Of a stretch of 64,000 bases of DNA, positions 32,057 through 44,500 are shown in pieces. The stretch comes from Mactromeris polynyma. Its lineage: Eukaryota; Mollusca; Bivalvia; Venerida; Mactridae. The number at the start of each line of letters is the position of its first letter. The first letter of the stretch is position 1. The stretch spans positions 15,456,256 to 15,520,255 of the forward strand of contig JASFXZ010000001.1 in assembly GCA_032209605.1 (NCBI GenBank), in the 5' to 3' direction. The notes below the pieces were generated by a model, which did no database searches, was not told the DNA's origin, and worked only from the letters and a program-made list of their open reading frames with translations. A program made the translations under genes and the position numbers.

Positions 32057-32895
32057 CTAGCGCAATTTACATTTCCCACGAGGAAAATGTTCATGTAGAT
32101 AAATGTCTCTAGTGTTGGTTCTATCAATGATTCGCAAATTTGTCTGAAATCTGAATATGCTAAAATCATGCAGATGACCACTGATTGTACGTTTTTTACA
32201 TCTCTCTACAACCATTGCACTACTGAAGGAAAGTGAGGACAAGTTTATTTTAAAGTTGTTTTTAAAAGGCCACCCTGTTAGGTCAGATTGAAGAGCGCTC
32301 AGCTGTTACCCGGCAGATCAGAGTCCGTGGGCAAGTCATATACTTCTGTGACGTTTGGCTTCGGTCATTGTATTCCTTCATTTCTCACTGTGTACTCATC
32401 AGCCGCTTGCTTAAGTTAGGACTGGTAGATTCTTAAATTTAAGGAAAAGTGGTTAGGACAATTGTATAATAGAAAAAGAAAACGTTGAAAATTAGCGTTA
32501 AGTCTAATAAAAGCAAAACAATATGTTTTTACAATCGTATGTCGCAGCCTGTAAACTTACTCAGTATTTCGCATCTTTGTATTTCTGCTCTTCGCAGGCA
32601 ACCCCCTATCATTAAACAGATAACATCTTATTTAAGTGCATGAATGTGCCCCACATCGCCAAGAAGGGCATGCTTAGGATTTACCTGATGACGGAACTCT
32701 TAATAGCTTTAATTGATGCATTTTCCTTCATTAGTGTGTGCCTAAAGTCATTCAGCACTACAATTTGAACGCTTGACTCTCTGACCATTTTCAACAGCAT
32801 GTAGTAACGTCCTGTGGTGTAATAAATTGTGGTAGTACCCAACCTATTCTCGGCAACAACTTCGGTTTTAGCATTACAAAACAAGACTCGATTTT
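32057..32895 (-). CDS. Candidate gene of unknown function, three 3' exons
   Basis: Three exons with good signals join in one frame: 32895-32685 (donor GTAAAT), 32605-32561 (donor GTAAGT) and 32222-32057 (acceptor TTTCCTTCAG, TAG stop). Phases agree at both joins, giving about 140 residues. The first reads ...AENRLGTTTIYYTTGRYYML..., the last SAMVVERCKKRTISGHLHDF... and is Arg/Lys-rich. I do not recognise a family. The 5' part is missing: exon 32895 needs one base from an upstream exon. An open block at 38517-38350 ends in the right phase. It could also be a decayed gene. Confidence 0.35.
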
Positions 32896-33147
32896 CTATA
32901 GTTGTTCTTTGTTCACAGTAAGATTTGGTTTTTGGTAATGATTAGTCAACACATACCAGAGAAGAGTGTAAACTTCCCATTGTATCCGAAATCGGCTATA
33001 GTTTAAGTTCAAAGGGTAGAATGCGTTACAACGCTCGATATCACTATTGATTCTCTTCTCACGAGCGAGTCACGAGCCGATAATTATACGAGAGAAGAAT
33101 AGCTCGCAATTCGCTTCTCTGAGTACACAGCTGTGTGATACTGTGGA

Positions 33148-33999
33148 ATGGTAAATAGTGAGTTTTGCAGTAAACGCAGAAATTGTTATATGGAAAATAA
33201 TAGTATGAGCGATGAATTAAGCTTCAAAAGGGATCAGAAACAAAACGGACCATTTAAATCATCAGATCATGCTGGACGTTATGGTGAAATAGAAGACCTG
33301 ATTGAGCAATCGACGTTAGGTACTAACCGCATCGCTATTGGATCTCATACCCAGCGTGGTTGTGTTAGCCGCTTAGTGGAAAGTTTTACTGTACTGAAAT
33401 TATCAAATTGCAATTTTGCACTGTTTTGTAAACCGTTGCCTGTAATGGATAACCTAGGTGCTGGGACGCATATCACTAACGAACAAGATTGCGATTCGGA
33501 CAGCGGCGACCCGTTCCAAAATTGCCGGTTGTCCGAAGTCGTGGCGCACATGCTGGACAGTGATTGTGATAGTAATTCCGCAGTGAATGAAGCGGAACTT
33601 GGGGATTATGAGATAACAACTGCTTTTATTGACTATAATCAAGAACCGCGAAACAAAGAGCTGTTCAGGGATACTCTTAGAAGTATTGACGAACTTGATC
33701 TAGATGACAAGTTGATTGGGCATTCTGAGGAATTTGTTGACATTTCATCACCTACAGAATCAATAAGACATTCTCACAGTCGGAGTGATTCAAATATTGT
33801 GTTTGATAACAGTCTTAGTTTCCATGGACAAAATATCAGAACCACGGTTGGTAGAAGTATAGAGACGGTTTTTGGTGTGAAATCACCTCAGGAAAATGAA
33901 GACACTAAAATAGAGGACAAAGTTCGCATGGAAACGGAGTTTGGTCCTGCCCCGGAGTTGAAGAACGCTAAGTACAGATGGTCAGTGACAAGTGTTTGA
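33148..33999 (+). CDS. Intronless 283-residue open frame, unknown function
   Basis: The longest non-repetitive open frame in the window. ATG at 33148 has a good context (GGA before, G after) and lies 12 bases after an in-frame TGA, so the start is well fixed. The protein is polar and acidic, with a DCDSDSGDPF run, a LDSDCDSNSAVNEAELGDYE stretch, a Ser/His-rich segment (RHSHSRSDSN) and the ending KYRWSVTSV. No signal peptide, membrane helix or known domain is seen; it looks largely disordered. A frame this long without introns in AT-rich DNA suggests a real single-exon gene or a retrocopy. A candidate AATAAA lies only at 34646. Confidence 0.55.
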   Translation: MVNSEFCSKRRNCYMENNSMSDELSFKRDQKQNGPFKSSDHAGRYGEIEDLIEQSTLGTNRIAIGSHTQRGCVSRLVESFTVLKLSNCNFALFCKPLPVMDNLGAGTHITNEQDCDSDSGDPFQNCRLSEVVAHMLDSDCDSNSAVNEAELGDYEITTAFIDYNQEPRNKELFRDTLRSIDELDLDDKLIGHSEEFVDISSPTESIRHSHSRSDSNIVFDNSLSFHGQNIRTTVGRSIETVFGVKSPQENEDTKIEDKVRMETEFGPAPELKNAKYRWSVTSV

Positions 34000-36900
34000 A
34001 TAGCAATCAATCACAGGAATGTTTTTATATCAGAACAGCATTTCAAATTATATTTTATACTTATCAGATGCTTATCAATTTAATTAAGTTATAAATCTAT
34101 GCGAAATCTTGGTTTTTGTTTGTTCCATCGTGCGTGACAATATAAGACAATTTAGTTGAAACAAGTATGCATGTGATTTTCTCTTTTGCTAGTGTTCACA
34201 GTATTGCAAAATTATCATTACTGATCCTGTATTATGTTATGTGTTTTAAGATAAATCGTTAAAATGTGTTATAATAACCCCAATTAGGACAGTTGATACG
34301 AATTGACACAGATGCAAATTGGTTTTTTTTTCGGCGCAGCTGTACTAAGTTGGCTTTGCTATTTGGATATCAGTGTTGTGTAAACCAATCCAAGCTTACG
34401 TTAACCACCAAACCAACTTCTCTTCAACCAAAAAACGTTTGTAACCTTGACGCGGATTGGTTAACCTTTCGATAAGGGGTACGTTAGTAACGTTACCTTA
34501 CCGAAATCCACTGAATTTCGGTAACGTTTTATCTATTACCGAAATCCACTTCCAATACAACATATTGCTAGTTTCATGTTACAGATCATTTCAGATACGG
34601 CGGCATAAAACATTTTGTGGGAACTTTTATTGCAGCTCGAATGTTAATAAAGTCATTTATTAAATTGTTGTAGCAAGAAAGCGTGTGTGAAAATGTACAT
34701 GCATACTCATAAACACTTATTTTCACAGCATATTTATCATTTGCGTCCCGTTGAAAGTCTTTTATGTGTTTGAATTTGAATGTTCAAATCAATCACCCGT
34801 ATGAAGGGAGCTGGTGACGACCCACTATCATATTTTATCAGTCATTTAGTAGTTAGTACTTACGTGAGTTACTCACTCAAAAGTTATGTATTAAAAGAAT
34901 CACATGAGTGTGTGTTTACGGACTCCGTTCGATTGATTTTGTATTGTAACTGTACTGTGTATTAAGATCACTGTTTTGTTCATAATGTTACACATGCATA
35001 TCCCTTAACTTTACTTTTATAAGTACGAAATTTGCACTCTGTGCCACTTCATTTCTCATACACGTATTTGCATATCAAGCCAATATTGTTGATATGCAAT
35101 AACGTTTTTTCCTCGCGAGAATTTCATTTATTTCCCGGAAAACTCTCAGCACACTTGTCTAAATCATAATCATCTTCATAGCTATACTAACCGAAAAAGC
35201 TAACCTGCTACTTAGTGTTTATAATGCTGTCGACATTCTTTCTCTCTGTGCCGAGCAAACTGTCGACAATATATATTCTCTAAATATGATTTTGTCCACT
35301 CCTGTCATTATTATAACACAAAAATTAAGTTTTTGTAAAAAATATTGATTTACACGGTTGTAATCTTTTTTTAGATAAGTATGTTATAACTTGCTCCTTA
35401 CGTTATAGAAGAAAATAGGCGAATTTGATATAGCTGTGAAACAGATGTTTTCTCAAGCTTTGTGTGTTGCTGGGATGGTTCCACACATAGTGTATTAGTC
35501 TATTTCATAATTGTTTTTTTAATATTATTTGAAGTTTATAACCGTTTATATCATAAATCGTCAAAAATAATAAACATTTTTGTTCTTTACAGTGTTTCTG
35601 TTGTGTTTAATTAAGTTTATTGTAAGAAATGCTATTCTAGTAAATAACCAATCTTCAGAAAGCGAAAGGTAAGATTTAACTTTTGGATGGAGTCCAAGCT
35701 GTTATGAAACCATTTGATTGCAATCAAGCGAATAGGCTACATTCGTATACAATGACTCATGCATATGTTCAATCCGCCCACAAAACTGCATTATTCCAAA
35801 GCTCTTTTTTGAACAAATTCAGTTGAAGCCATGCACTTCAAATATGTGACAATTCTCCTTGCACTTTTGTGTTAAAAGAGGTAATTAGCAGGAAAGGCCA
35901 CACTCACAAAACAGGACATTGTTTCGAAAGGAAATATAAAATCTAAAACGTAATTTACGATGAACCCATTTGTGTGCCCCAACATTATTTGTGGAGGGGA
36001 GCAGTTAGATTTATCTTTTTCCATACATCCGCCCCACACAACTTGTGTCGTTCATATCTTCTGAACATATGCACATACAGTCTTGAAATTTTAAAGAAAT
36101 GTAAATCAGCATGGGAAATTGTGCACATGGATTTCGCGTCCCTCTCAAAATAGGAAAACTAAAGTTATGTGCCTTGAATATGTAAAAAAGCGGTGGCATC
36201 TGACCCTATATCTAGTTATTCTTTGAAACCATTATTATTATTGAAATGTTAGATACGGTCTATTTTCGTTGAACGTTCGTCAGATCGGCACAATCCAATA
36301 TGTTATAAAATGTTTGTCTCATATTTCGTCATTACATTAATTGATTTGTTTCAGACCATATCAAACACGAATAAATGTTTAATGGTGGTTTCTTAGCAAC
36401 AAAAACAAATTCATTTCCTGTTATCTTTGTCCAAAACATTAACCTGAATTTTATTACATTGCGCTAGCTAGACAACTTGCATCAATAAAATTTGTTACAA
36501 ACATAATGCAATTGATAGTTTTCGTTCTATTCAGTTTCCGTCTCAGTTGACACGCTTGCAGACCTTTTCACTATATTGATGCAAAATATGTTGAAAATAC
36601 TTAAAACTGATTTATATTAGTGACAACCAAACGTCATTCCTTTATGATAACATCTTTTTATGATCGATGTATTTAAGAAAGAGCTTTACCAACTCTATGA
36701 TTTCTTCGAGCAACAATAATAAGCTAAATATGATGATGGTGTTCCTCAGCATAACGCAATATTGTGCCATCCCGGATAAACTGCTTGATAATGGAACTCC
36801 GACTGACCAACCCAAATTGTTCCCCAGTTAAAATGTTTGAACTCTTAATTAAAGGATTTCCCGTTCGTACCCGGTATATACAGAAAACAATACACAAGGA

Positions 36901-38209
36901 ACACACGATGTATCTCTCTATATCGCAACCTATGTATTAAGGTTGGGTTTATTTTTGTCAGAATCTTGTTAGATACATGCAATCTACTTCACCTGTCTCG
37001 TTTTATGACTAACACAACTCCGCTTTGGAAAATATCAATAGTGTATTTTATATACTCTTGTGGACCAATTATCCTTTTCACTGAAACGCTTGGAAAAGTC
37101 AATTTTCCCAAGTGGTTAATAACATATTATCCGAGTCTTATCTTTTTGTAATGACTACTTAACGGTGATCGTAATAGCTCGTATGTGATGAGTATCTGTC
37201 TCTCAATATATATTGACTGAAAGAGCTGACCCGAATGTATTGTCTTAAAAGTGTCTTAAAAAACACAGAATATTTCTGCAATAAAGCTATGCCACTTATA
37301 AACAATTACACTTGTGGAAGCAATAAACGACAGATACAAAACAATGAATGAAGAAGTCAAGCTGGAAATGCCACTTAAAAAGCGCACAGCAACCGCAAAA
37401 GAACAAGGTGACATGAAAACTATGCATACTTGTAAACAATTACATACTCAAAAGGGACTCAAATCGGGTCGAACTAACACAATTACTCCGCCGTCAATAC
37501 CACAACCAAATAAACTGAACAAACTTTCCAATTGGTTACTTGTTTTTATCGAAGACACCATACCATATTTCTATGTTACGAACTTTGATTTAAGGCCTGT
37601 TGTTGTTATGGATCTATCATAAATTTCAACCGAGGTTCATTATGGGCTAATATATTCAGAAAAGTTATACCATGGAATTATTTATATGATGGTGTTTGCA
37701 TTGTTCAATTTCTATTCACTGTTTGTAATATGACAATCAAACCGAAGTGACAAGTTAGAAAGTTCAGTGTATCCCCTATCCATATTACGTTGTACGTAAG
37801 AAAGCTGGAATAAATGTTTTCAAAGACAACTGATTGTTTGAACGCCATAAGAATTTTTACAGATAACAATAACTGACGTCCATAAAATATCACGGGTAAA
37901 CTACCAATTTATGTCACGGAGTCTAGCCAAATTTGTACTCGACGTATCAATGGGGGTTTTGATTATCTGGCGGTTAGTAAAAAATGCGGGTTACAATATT
38001 TATAGGTAGATGTTAAAAAGTTGTATCACATGGCAAGCCCGGTTAAGATAAAATATTAACACCGTCTTTCATTTGTTGAAAACATTGCTTACAACAGAGT
38101 GAATATCCAAACAGGTGCACTTTGGGAATATTGGGGCACACACGCTTCGATAACTCTAACAGAGTTGTAAAGGACATGCGAGAAATCAATTTAATATACC
38201 TCACGTGAT
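34000..38209. other. Gene-poor AT-rich region
   Basis: Apart from the dispersed repeat at 34325-34520, no exon is convincing. The segment 36000-36210 looks like a decayed dispersed repeat. An open stretch at 36906-36724 (minus) ending LRYAEEHHHHI and one at 37314-37622 (plus) lack splice support. Confidence 0.45.
34325..34520. repeat. Dispersed repeat, copy B
   Basis: Second copy of the 3050-3245 element in the same orientation, with TTCGGCGCAGCTGTACTAAG and GACGCGGATTGGTTAAC. It ends in short inverted CCGAAATCCACT/GAATTTCGGTAACG pieces. Confidence 0.65.
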
Positions 38210-38272
38210 TTATCCGCCAACATTTACATATACATTTTGTACATATATATATTTATATAAGCCAATTCGTAA

Positions 38273-38352
38273 TGTTACCCTGTGACATAACGTTTTTACC
38301 CTGTGACGTTGTGACGTAACGTTTTTACCCTGTGACATAACGTTTTTACCCT
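38273..38352. repeat. Short tandem repeat, about 3 units
   Basis: TTACCCTGTGACATAACGTT(TT) occurs three times, one unit extended by GTTGTGACG. The last unit overlaps the donor of the possible exon at 38350. Confidence 0.75.
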
Positions 38353-38517
38353 CGCGCGGGTCTAAAAACAGACTACATTTAATTCCAATAGTCCGAGTCA
38401 ATAGGCGCTTATTAAAATATGTAACAATTAAGAGCTTGTAATGTTTGCAAACGACATTATCTGCCAGCTTTGACAGATTCAGTTCTTTCTTTAAAATTGC
38501 TCCAAAAAATCCAAAGA
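38350..38517 (-). CDS. Possible coding exon, family unknown
   Basis: An open segment from TGCTTGCAG to GTAAAA, phase 1 in and 1 out: FGFFGAILKKELNLSK..., ...VVCKHYKLLIVTYFNKRLLT. The ending phase would fit exon 32895 of the candidate minus gene. The spacing of 'DNxVCKHYK' and 'TRTIGIKC' faintly recalls the first helix of innexins, but key residues are not conserved. Confidence 0.22.
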
Positions 38518-39069
38518 CTGCAAGCACTCGGTTAATATTAACTTTCTCATTATATGCTATCACCCACCATGGGATCTGATATTTATTCAACAACATTATA
38601 AATATTTACTTATCTAATTGAGAGGTCAGTTAGCAAATGCTCTATAACATCTCTAAGATATACAAAACCACTTGATGGCAAGGAAAACACTGCTGTCACA
38701 AGGATAATGTAAGAGACTTTAGACCGAGTATAATCAATCTTTCTAATATTTCCACTCTCGGACTGAAAATTTGATTAAGAAATGTCCTGTCTAGTGGTTT
38801 ATTTCATAGACACAACGAAACACTCATCTGGTTTTCATTATATTGATAGCCTAATCTCGGGGTAATCACATTATTGTCCGTATTCCAATCTGTATGTTAT
38901 TACTAAGAGTGTCTGGATAGACACTCCATATATTCCATCCATACGTATTTTTCAGAGGAATTATAAACCACACTTTACCGGATGCTCAATTTGACACTAT
39001 ATCAGTCTATGTTGCAATACCAACGCCTGTTTCTAGTATACGTTGTGTATAATTTATTTAGTGGGTATC

Positions 39070-39236
39070 ATTGTGTTGGAAATGACTGGCATTTGAAGTT
39101 GACCAACAATTTGCTAAGACATGGACTAGAACAGGCTGTGAATCCGCCGAGACCATCACAAGACAGTAAAGAACATGTATTCCTAAAAAACCTGGAAACA
39201 AAACATAAGCATCGTATCCATGTATTACATATCTAA
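39070..39236 (+). pseudogene. Weak similarity to a Mediator MED15-type KIX domain
   Basis: The frame reads GNDWHLKLTNNLLRHGLEQA, then SQDSKEHVFLKN. The KIX domain of MED15 has DWR..., a helix ending in (E/D)A, then SKDME(S/N)HVFLKAK in the same order. The later helix is replaced by a stop (39236). Probably a decayed fragment or a chance match; no flanking exon is visible. Confidence 0.25.
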
Positions 39237-40162
39237 GTTCATTGTCTTTTAATCACTTCTGGTAACATCTGTTTTCTTAAAGCATGTAACTTTTATTACA
39301 AATTCTGTTCCTGATGAGTCTACAATTGACATTTACAACTCATGTTTCGTTTCCAATTTCTCCTGAAAATTTACAGCACACGGTCTATTTTAATAATTCA
39401 CAATAATTTGGAGGTTTTGTGTCTATTTTAGGAATTTCGTAGTCGATAAAATTATTTGAACTTGCAGCAATGCGCCGCATTAGAAGTAACTACGATTGCG
39501 AATGGCCAACATTAGTATCGATATGACTTTTCTAATACAGTTATGTAGGCTTTGTCAGGTTGCAGTCTCTTTCGTGCAAAGGTCACGCTGAGAAAACTAA
39601 CGTTTTTTTCTCAAAACAAGAAAAAGGGTTTAATTTCCCTTGCTAAGCTTCCAAATGACTCATCGAGTATTTAGCGTTTTGCTGTTAAACACAAGGATGA
39701 TATATTGACAGATATTCACTAAAATGGAAGTGTAATGGTCCAGATACAATGCGTTATCATAATAGTGTTGTTCTTCTCTTAGGGTGATTGGTCACAGAGT
39801 ATCGTGGGTTTAAGATATTTAAATACCTAGCAAAAATACAACTAATGCCTCCAATAGTTACAAGATTGTAATATTGCCAAGATACACAGAATCAGTCGTG
39901 TTAACATTTCAATATCCACTCTTTTATATGTTCTGCATCAGAAGGAATACACTGATAAACAATTCGTCTGCTAACATTGTGCATAAACTTTACCGCATTG
40001 GTGTAGAAAAATGCTCTAAAATAATTCACTCTTCAGCGTTTCTTGTAGGACACTTGTAGTTCGTGTGTTTCGAATATAATGCTTCATTACGTCCAATAAG
40101 TGTGTAAAATCATAAGTATATATTCTTAGAAAAACATAATATTTCCATTACTGTGATTATAA

Positions 40163-40480
40163 AAGAGAGAGAGAATAAGTTGCTACAGGGAACGCCATAA
40201 ACATAAGCCAGTGCCTCCCCACACATACTTCCGGGAAAACAACAATCTATAAAACTTAAGGCACTTGAGGAGTTTAAAGGGTACATGCGTTAGGGAACAG
40301 AGGCGCAAGTAATAGCCTGGCAGAACATAAGGAATAACTAGGAGAATCAAAGAGGACAAACAGTGAACGGGGGATTAATGGATGGAAAAGATCACAGGAC
40401 AAGTCAAGACAGCTGGCAACAATAGGCCAAAACTAGGCAGAAAATAACCTGAACACTATACAAAGTGAACGAATTACATA
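40163..40480 (+). repeat. Dispersed 'GGGAACGCCAC' repeat, copy 3
   Basis: GAGAGAATAAGTTGCTACAGGG start, GGGAAAACAACAATCTATAA, AGGCACTTGAGGAG, and a GATGGAAAAGATCACAGGAC tail. One of the fullest copies. Confidence 0.7.
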
Positions 40481-40654
40481 GCGGAAAAGGAAATATAACA
40501 TACATTCGAACACACAAAGAAAGAAATGATAATCATACAGCGAATTACATCCTTGCAACTGTCAGTAAAGATACTGGGGGTTAATAACATTGGCTTACAA
40601 ACGGCGCGCTGTCAGGTAGGCTCATAGCAGAGAATCCAAGAATCAGGTAAAGCA

Positions 40655-40705
40655 TTTCTTTGTTTGTTCCCATCGGGTTTTACGCCGCCATACAGCTGTA
40701 TTCTC
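40655..40705 (-). mobile_element. SINE 3' end fragment
   Basis: TTTGTTTGTTCCCATCGGGT followed by TTTACGCCGCCATACAG: the tail region of the SINE seen more fully at 45976 and 56366. Confidence 0.5.
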
Positions 40706-41263
40706 TCAAGATATCTATACATTTCTTTCAGTAAAAGCTCTATGTTTAGCGTTCTCGGGATGGTAGGATAGAGAAATGTTCAAAACGGTGACGACGTGTA
40801 AAACATGACAAAAGTATCTTCAATAGAAGACAATAATTATCATGGAAAGACCTTGTAGACAAGTTTTACAAGGGGAGGGTATTATAAACTGCTTGCCATT
40901 CTTTGTGAATTTTCGTTGCATTGCAAAATAGTAGTTTGTAGTTACTGCCTTGTTGATATCTGTTTTTGTCAAGAATGATGTGGTAGAAACGAAATAAAAA
41001 ATTCGTTATTTTGTAATTCTACAAGGTATAAAGATGTCAAATTTGAAACATACGAATATCGGTCGTTACGGTTTATAGCAACAACAAAAACTCAGTCAAA
41101 CTATGGCAAGTTATTACTTAATAGCCCGAATTGCGATTTTGCAGAATGTCCACGTGGAACATGTATACACAAAAACAAGTGGCCAAACTTGTTTTCTCTA
41201 CATTCTTTCACACGTGTATAGTGTGAATATCACTGTAGATTTAGAAAATTTATAACAGAGAAT

Positions 41264-41569
41264 ATGCCACGACTATCAGAACGTCAGCGAATTGACACCT
41301 TAATGATGCTGGTTAGAGATGAATCAGTCGCTTCAGTTTCACGGGCACGTAATTGCCATAGAAACGCTATTATCAAGTTACGTGATAGGTTTATGCAAAC
41401 GGGTACTGTTGTCGACCGTCCCCGATCCGGCAGGCCACCCGTAATTGTCGTCAGACTGGACCGTCACATTAAGTTGACGGACATGAGACGTCGGTACCAA
41501 ACCGTCTCAGCTACAGAGTTATTAGACGGAATGGCTGTCATAACAGATATTATTGCAACATTAACATGA
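41264..41569 (+). pseudogene. Tc1-type transposase, DNA-binding half only
   Basis: 101 codons. It starts MPRLSERQRIDTLMMLVRDE with a first helix-turn-helix (SVSRARNCHRNAIIKLRDRF). The linker DRPRSGRPP is the hallmark between the two HTH units of Tc1-like transposases. A second HTH start (RRRYQTVSATELLDG) breaks off into a stop. No DDE catalytic domain follows and no terminal inverted repeats were found around it, so it is a dead fragment, unless used as a DNA-binding protein. Confidence 0.7.
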
Positions 41570-44500
41570 TTTTGCAACAAATTACAGTGAATCTATGCAA
41601 GAAAACATCCCTTTGGCTTTCTGTTTTGTTTTTTTGACCCCTGCTGCATGTAGACGCGTCGTACGTTTTAACGATATTCCAAACAATAAAGTAAACACAT
41701 TGGTTAGAATGGTAATTGAATAAGCTACAAACGATACCACACATGATAATATTGGATTTTGAGAACATCAAACTATAAAAAGTGCACACTTTCTTTTGCG
41801 TTTGAGTATACATTTCGTATTTCCTGTCTTGTAGGATTCGAAATATAGACACAATTAAGTAAAGTCTCATCAATGACCGAAAGGTTAATTGTGCGTAAGA
41901 AGTAGTAGAGTTAAATCTGACTACTCAAGTTACCGTCTTTGACAACTTGAACACAAAAGATTCCCATTCATCATTTTTCGTTCATACAGGCGTATCTATA
42001 TCAGTTCCAATAACTAATTTGATTGACACGTTGAACTAATCTTAACCTTTGGCGTTTTTGTCTTCTCTCAATAAATAGAGAAGATATTATCATGGCGTCG
42101 TTTATATGAGTTCCTCTTACGAATTTCTTGGCGTCGACCTCAGTAGAATACGAGATTTATTGACAAACATCATGCTTTTCGTTTTTTTCTGTTTTAGATG
42201 CTTATATTAATTTCTGCAAAATATTTGACTATACTTGGCAAAATATTATAACCTATTATAGACAATACCATATCTAAATAGGATGTGGATCGTGTAAACT
42301 GCATTCAACACAAAGGGCAATACCTTCTTGCGAATAGATGTTACACTTTGTAATAAAGTCCCAGAAACAGCTTGCTAGTGATCATTGTTTTAGCAATATG
42401 TTAAATAGCGTGCAAAATATGCTATAATCGTATAAGAATGTTTACAATGCGTCCAAAGGTCGCTATTTGCCAGATTTGTAATCATCACAATGGCAGTCGC
42501 GGTTGTAAATTGTCTCTATTGTCTCCACAGTTGTCCAATTTTGTTATACTTAACCTCTCTAGGGATCACACGTAGAACAACTGGAAGATGTATAACCATC
42601 AAATTCAGTGCCTCACGGGGACGCGAAATGTGCTTTACATTCAAGTTTCTCATCAGATGTTGATTAAACAGAACTGGCTCCAAGATGTTGTGAATATAAG
42701 TTTCGTTTTTTACTTCCCTGTTTCTCTTTACTTGTTTAATCATTATATCGTTCATGTTTTCACCAGATTCAGCCCTGAAGCGGAGCTAGAGTACAAAACA
42801 ATCAAAGTTTGTCCGACATATCATTGATTATAGAATCGAGAACAACCGTTTTATACAATTCCCCGTATATTACTTTCTTCCATTCCACAATAGCATAAAT
42901 CACATTGCTTTAAACAAATATTATTTGCATCAGTTTTATTAGAACACATCATTTTATCAGCTGCGTTCCTTCGATTATTCATGTAAAGCGGACGAAAGGT
43001 GTAGCATTGACGACTGAAAGTGACTGTTACAGTGAAATGTGCTGCAAGAAAGCAAACACTCAGGTTTGGAGAAAGAAATAAATATTTGATGCAAAGCATC
43101 TGTTCTAAAGTAATGTGTTTTTTTTTGCCGTGAAATAAAAACAATTTATTATTCACAAACTCAACTGCAACTCGTTGCATATAGAACTCGTGGAAAAGCA
43201 TAGACACCTAAACGATAATCAAACGTACGATTTAAGACTACATAGCGACTTTTTACAATGTTTTCGTTGAGAAAAATAATACAGGAAACACCACATTCAC
43301 AAGATAATGCCTCCACACACAGACCCCGGGAAAACAACAATCTATAAAACATTAGGCACTGAGGAGGTGCAAGGGTAAATACATATGGGAATAGGGGCGC
43401 AAAAAATGATTTGGCCGACCACAAAGAACAAACAAGCAGAATCCATGGGGACGACAAGGATATTTTAATGGATGGAATACATCACGGAACAAGCCAAGAA
43501 AGACAGCAACAATAAGGGACAGAAAAGAACACGCGAAACAATTGCACATCGGAAAAGTAAAAATCAACATACATATAAAAAAAATCCGCAAAATGTGTGT
43601 ATGTGAGGTTATCTTTGTAATTGAAACTCAAGTGACGTTGTAGGTAGTCTTATGTTTATTAATTGTGCAGTCCTCTGCTGTACCCAATACCCCTAATGTA
43701 TAAAGGTTATTTCGACACCCACCTAATTTTAACTTAATTTCGTACCCCAGGGATTTGTGTTGGAAGACCAAGTTTTCAAGATGAAGCCATTCCCCTGTAA
43801 CTCGGTCTTACTTAAATATTACATACATGTAGTAACTGAAAATGTCTGTTTTCTTGCTGTGTTGTCGTTTCTTACACTTTACTATGTATGTATGTACACA
43901 CATCTGTCTATTCTTGTATTTACGAGCTAAAAGGTTGATACTGTCATTATATCTGAGTTGTTTAAACTATTGTCATGAGAGCTTGCAGCATCAAGCACCA
44001 ACTGAATAGTAATATTTACAAGTTAAATTATATTTTAAAAGCACTATACACGGACATATAGTTTGTAAAAGTTGAGATTATATTACGTCATCTTGAAGAC
44101 AAACTAAACAAAGAAAACGATGTAAAAATACTAATTGTGTCTCTGTTAAGAATATTTGAGTAAACTATGGCTTCTTCTGGCAAAATGTCATATTCGTTTC
44201 TGATCGTGTGTGTAGAGAAATGATTCCTCTGGGATAGATTAGTGTTATTGATCTGTTTGTTGTACGTCTTTATTTGGATATGGGGACTATCATACATTGT
44301 AGTTATTTCTTTTTAACTGGAACGTATTATTTTTATCACCGCCAGTCAGCCATCTATAATTATCTTTGTTTTGAGACAATGGGGCATTTCTGCTTTCATA
44401 TTTACTAGTCTTGCAGAGTTCATAATAGATCATTTATATTCTTGCAATTGTGGAGGTTCACGACGTACAGATACACTATCCGATGATTATTTGGTCCACT

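Noticed and set aside
38350..38517. Innexin identity for the open block
   Set aside because: Only the spacing of a few residues is similar; the diagnostic YxxPxxW-type and paired cysteine motifs are absent.
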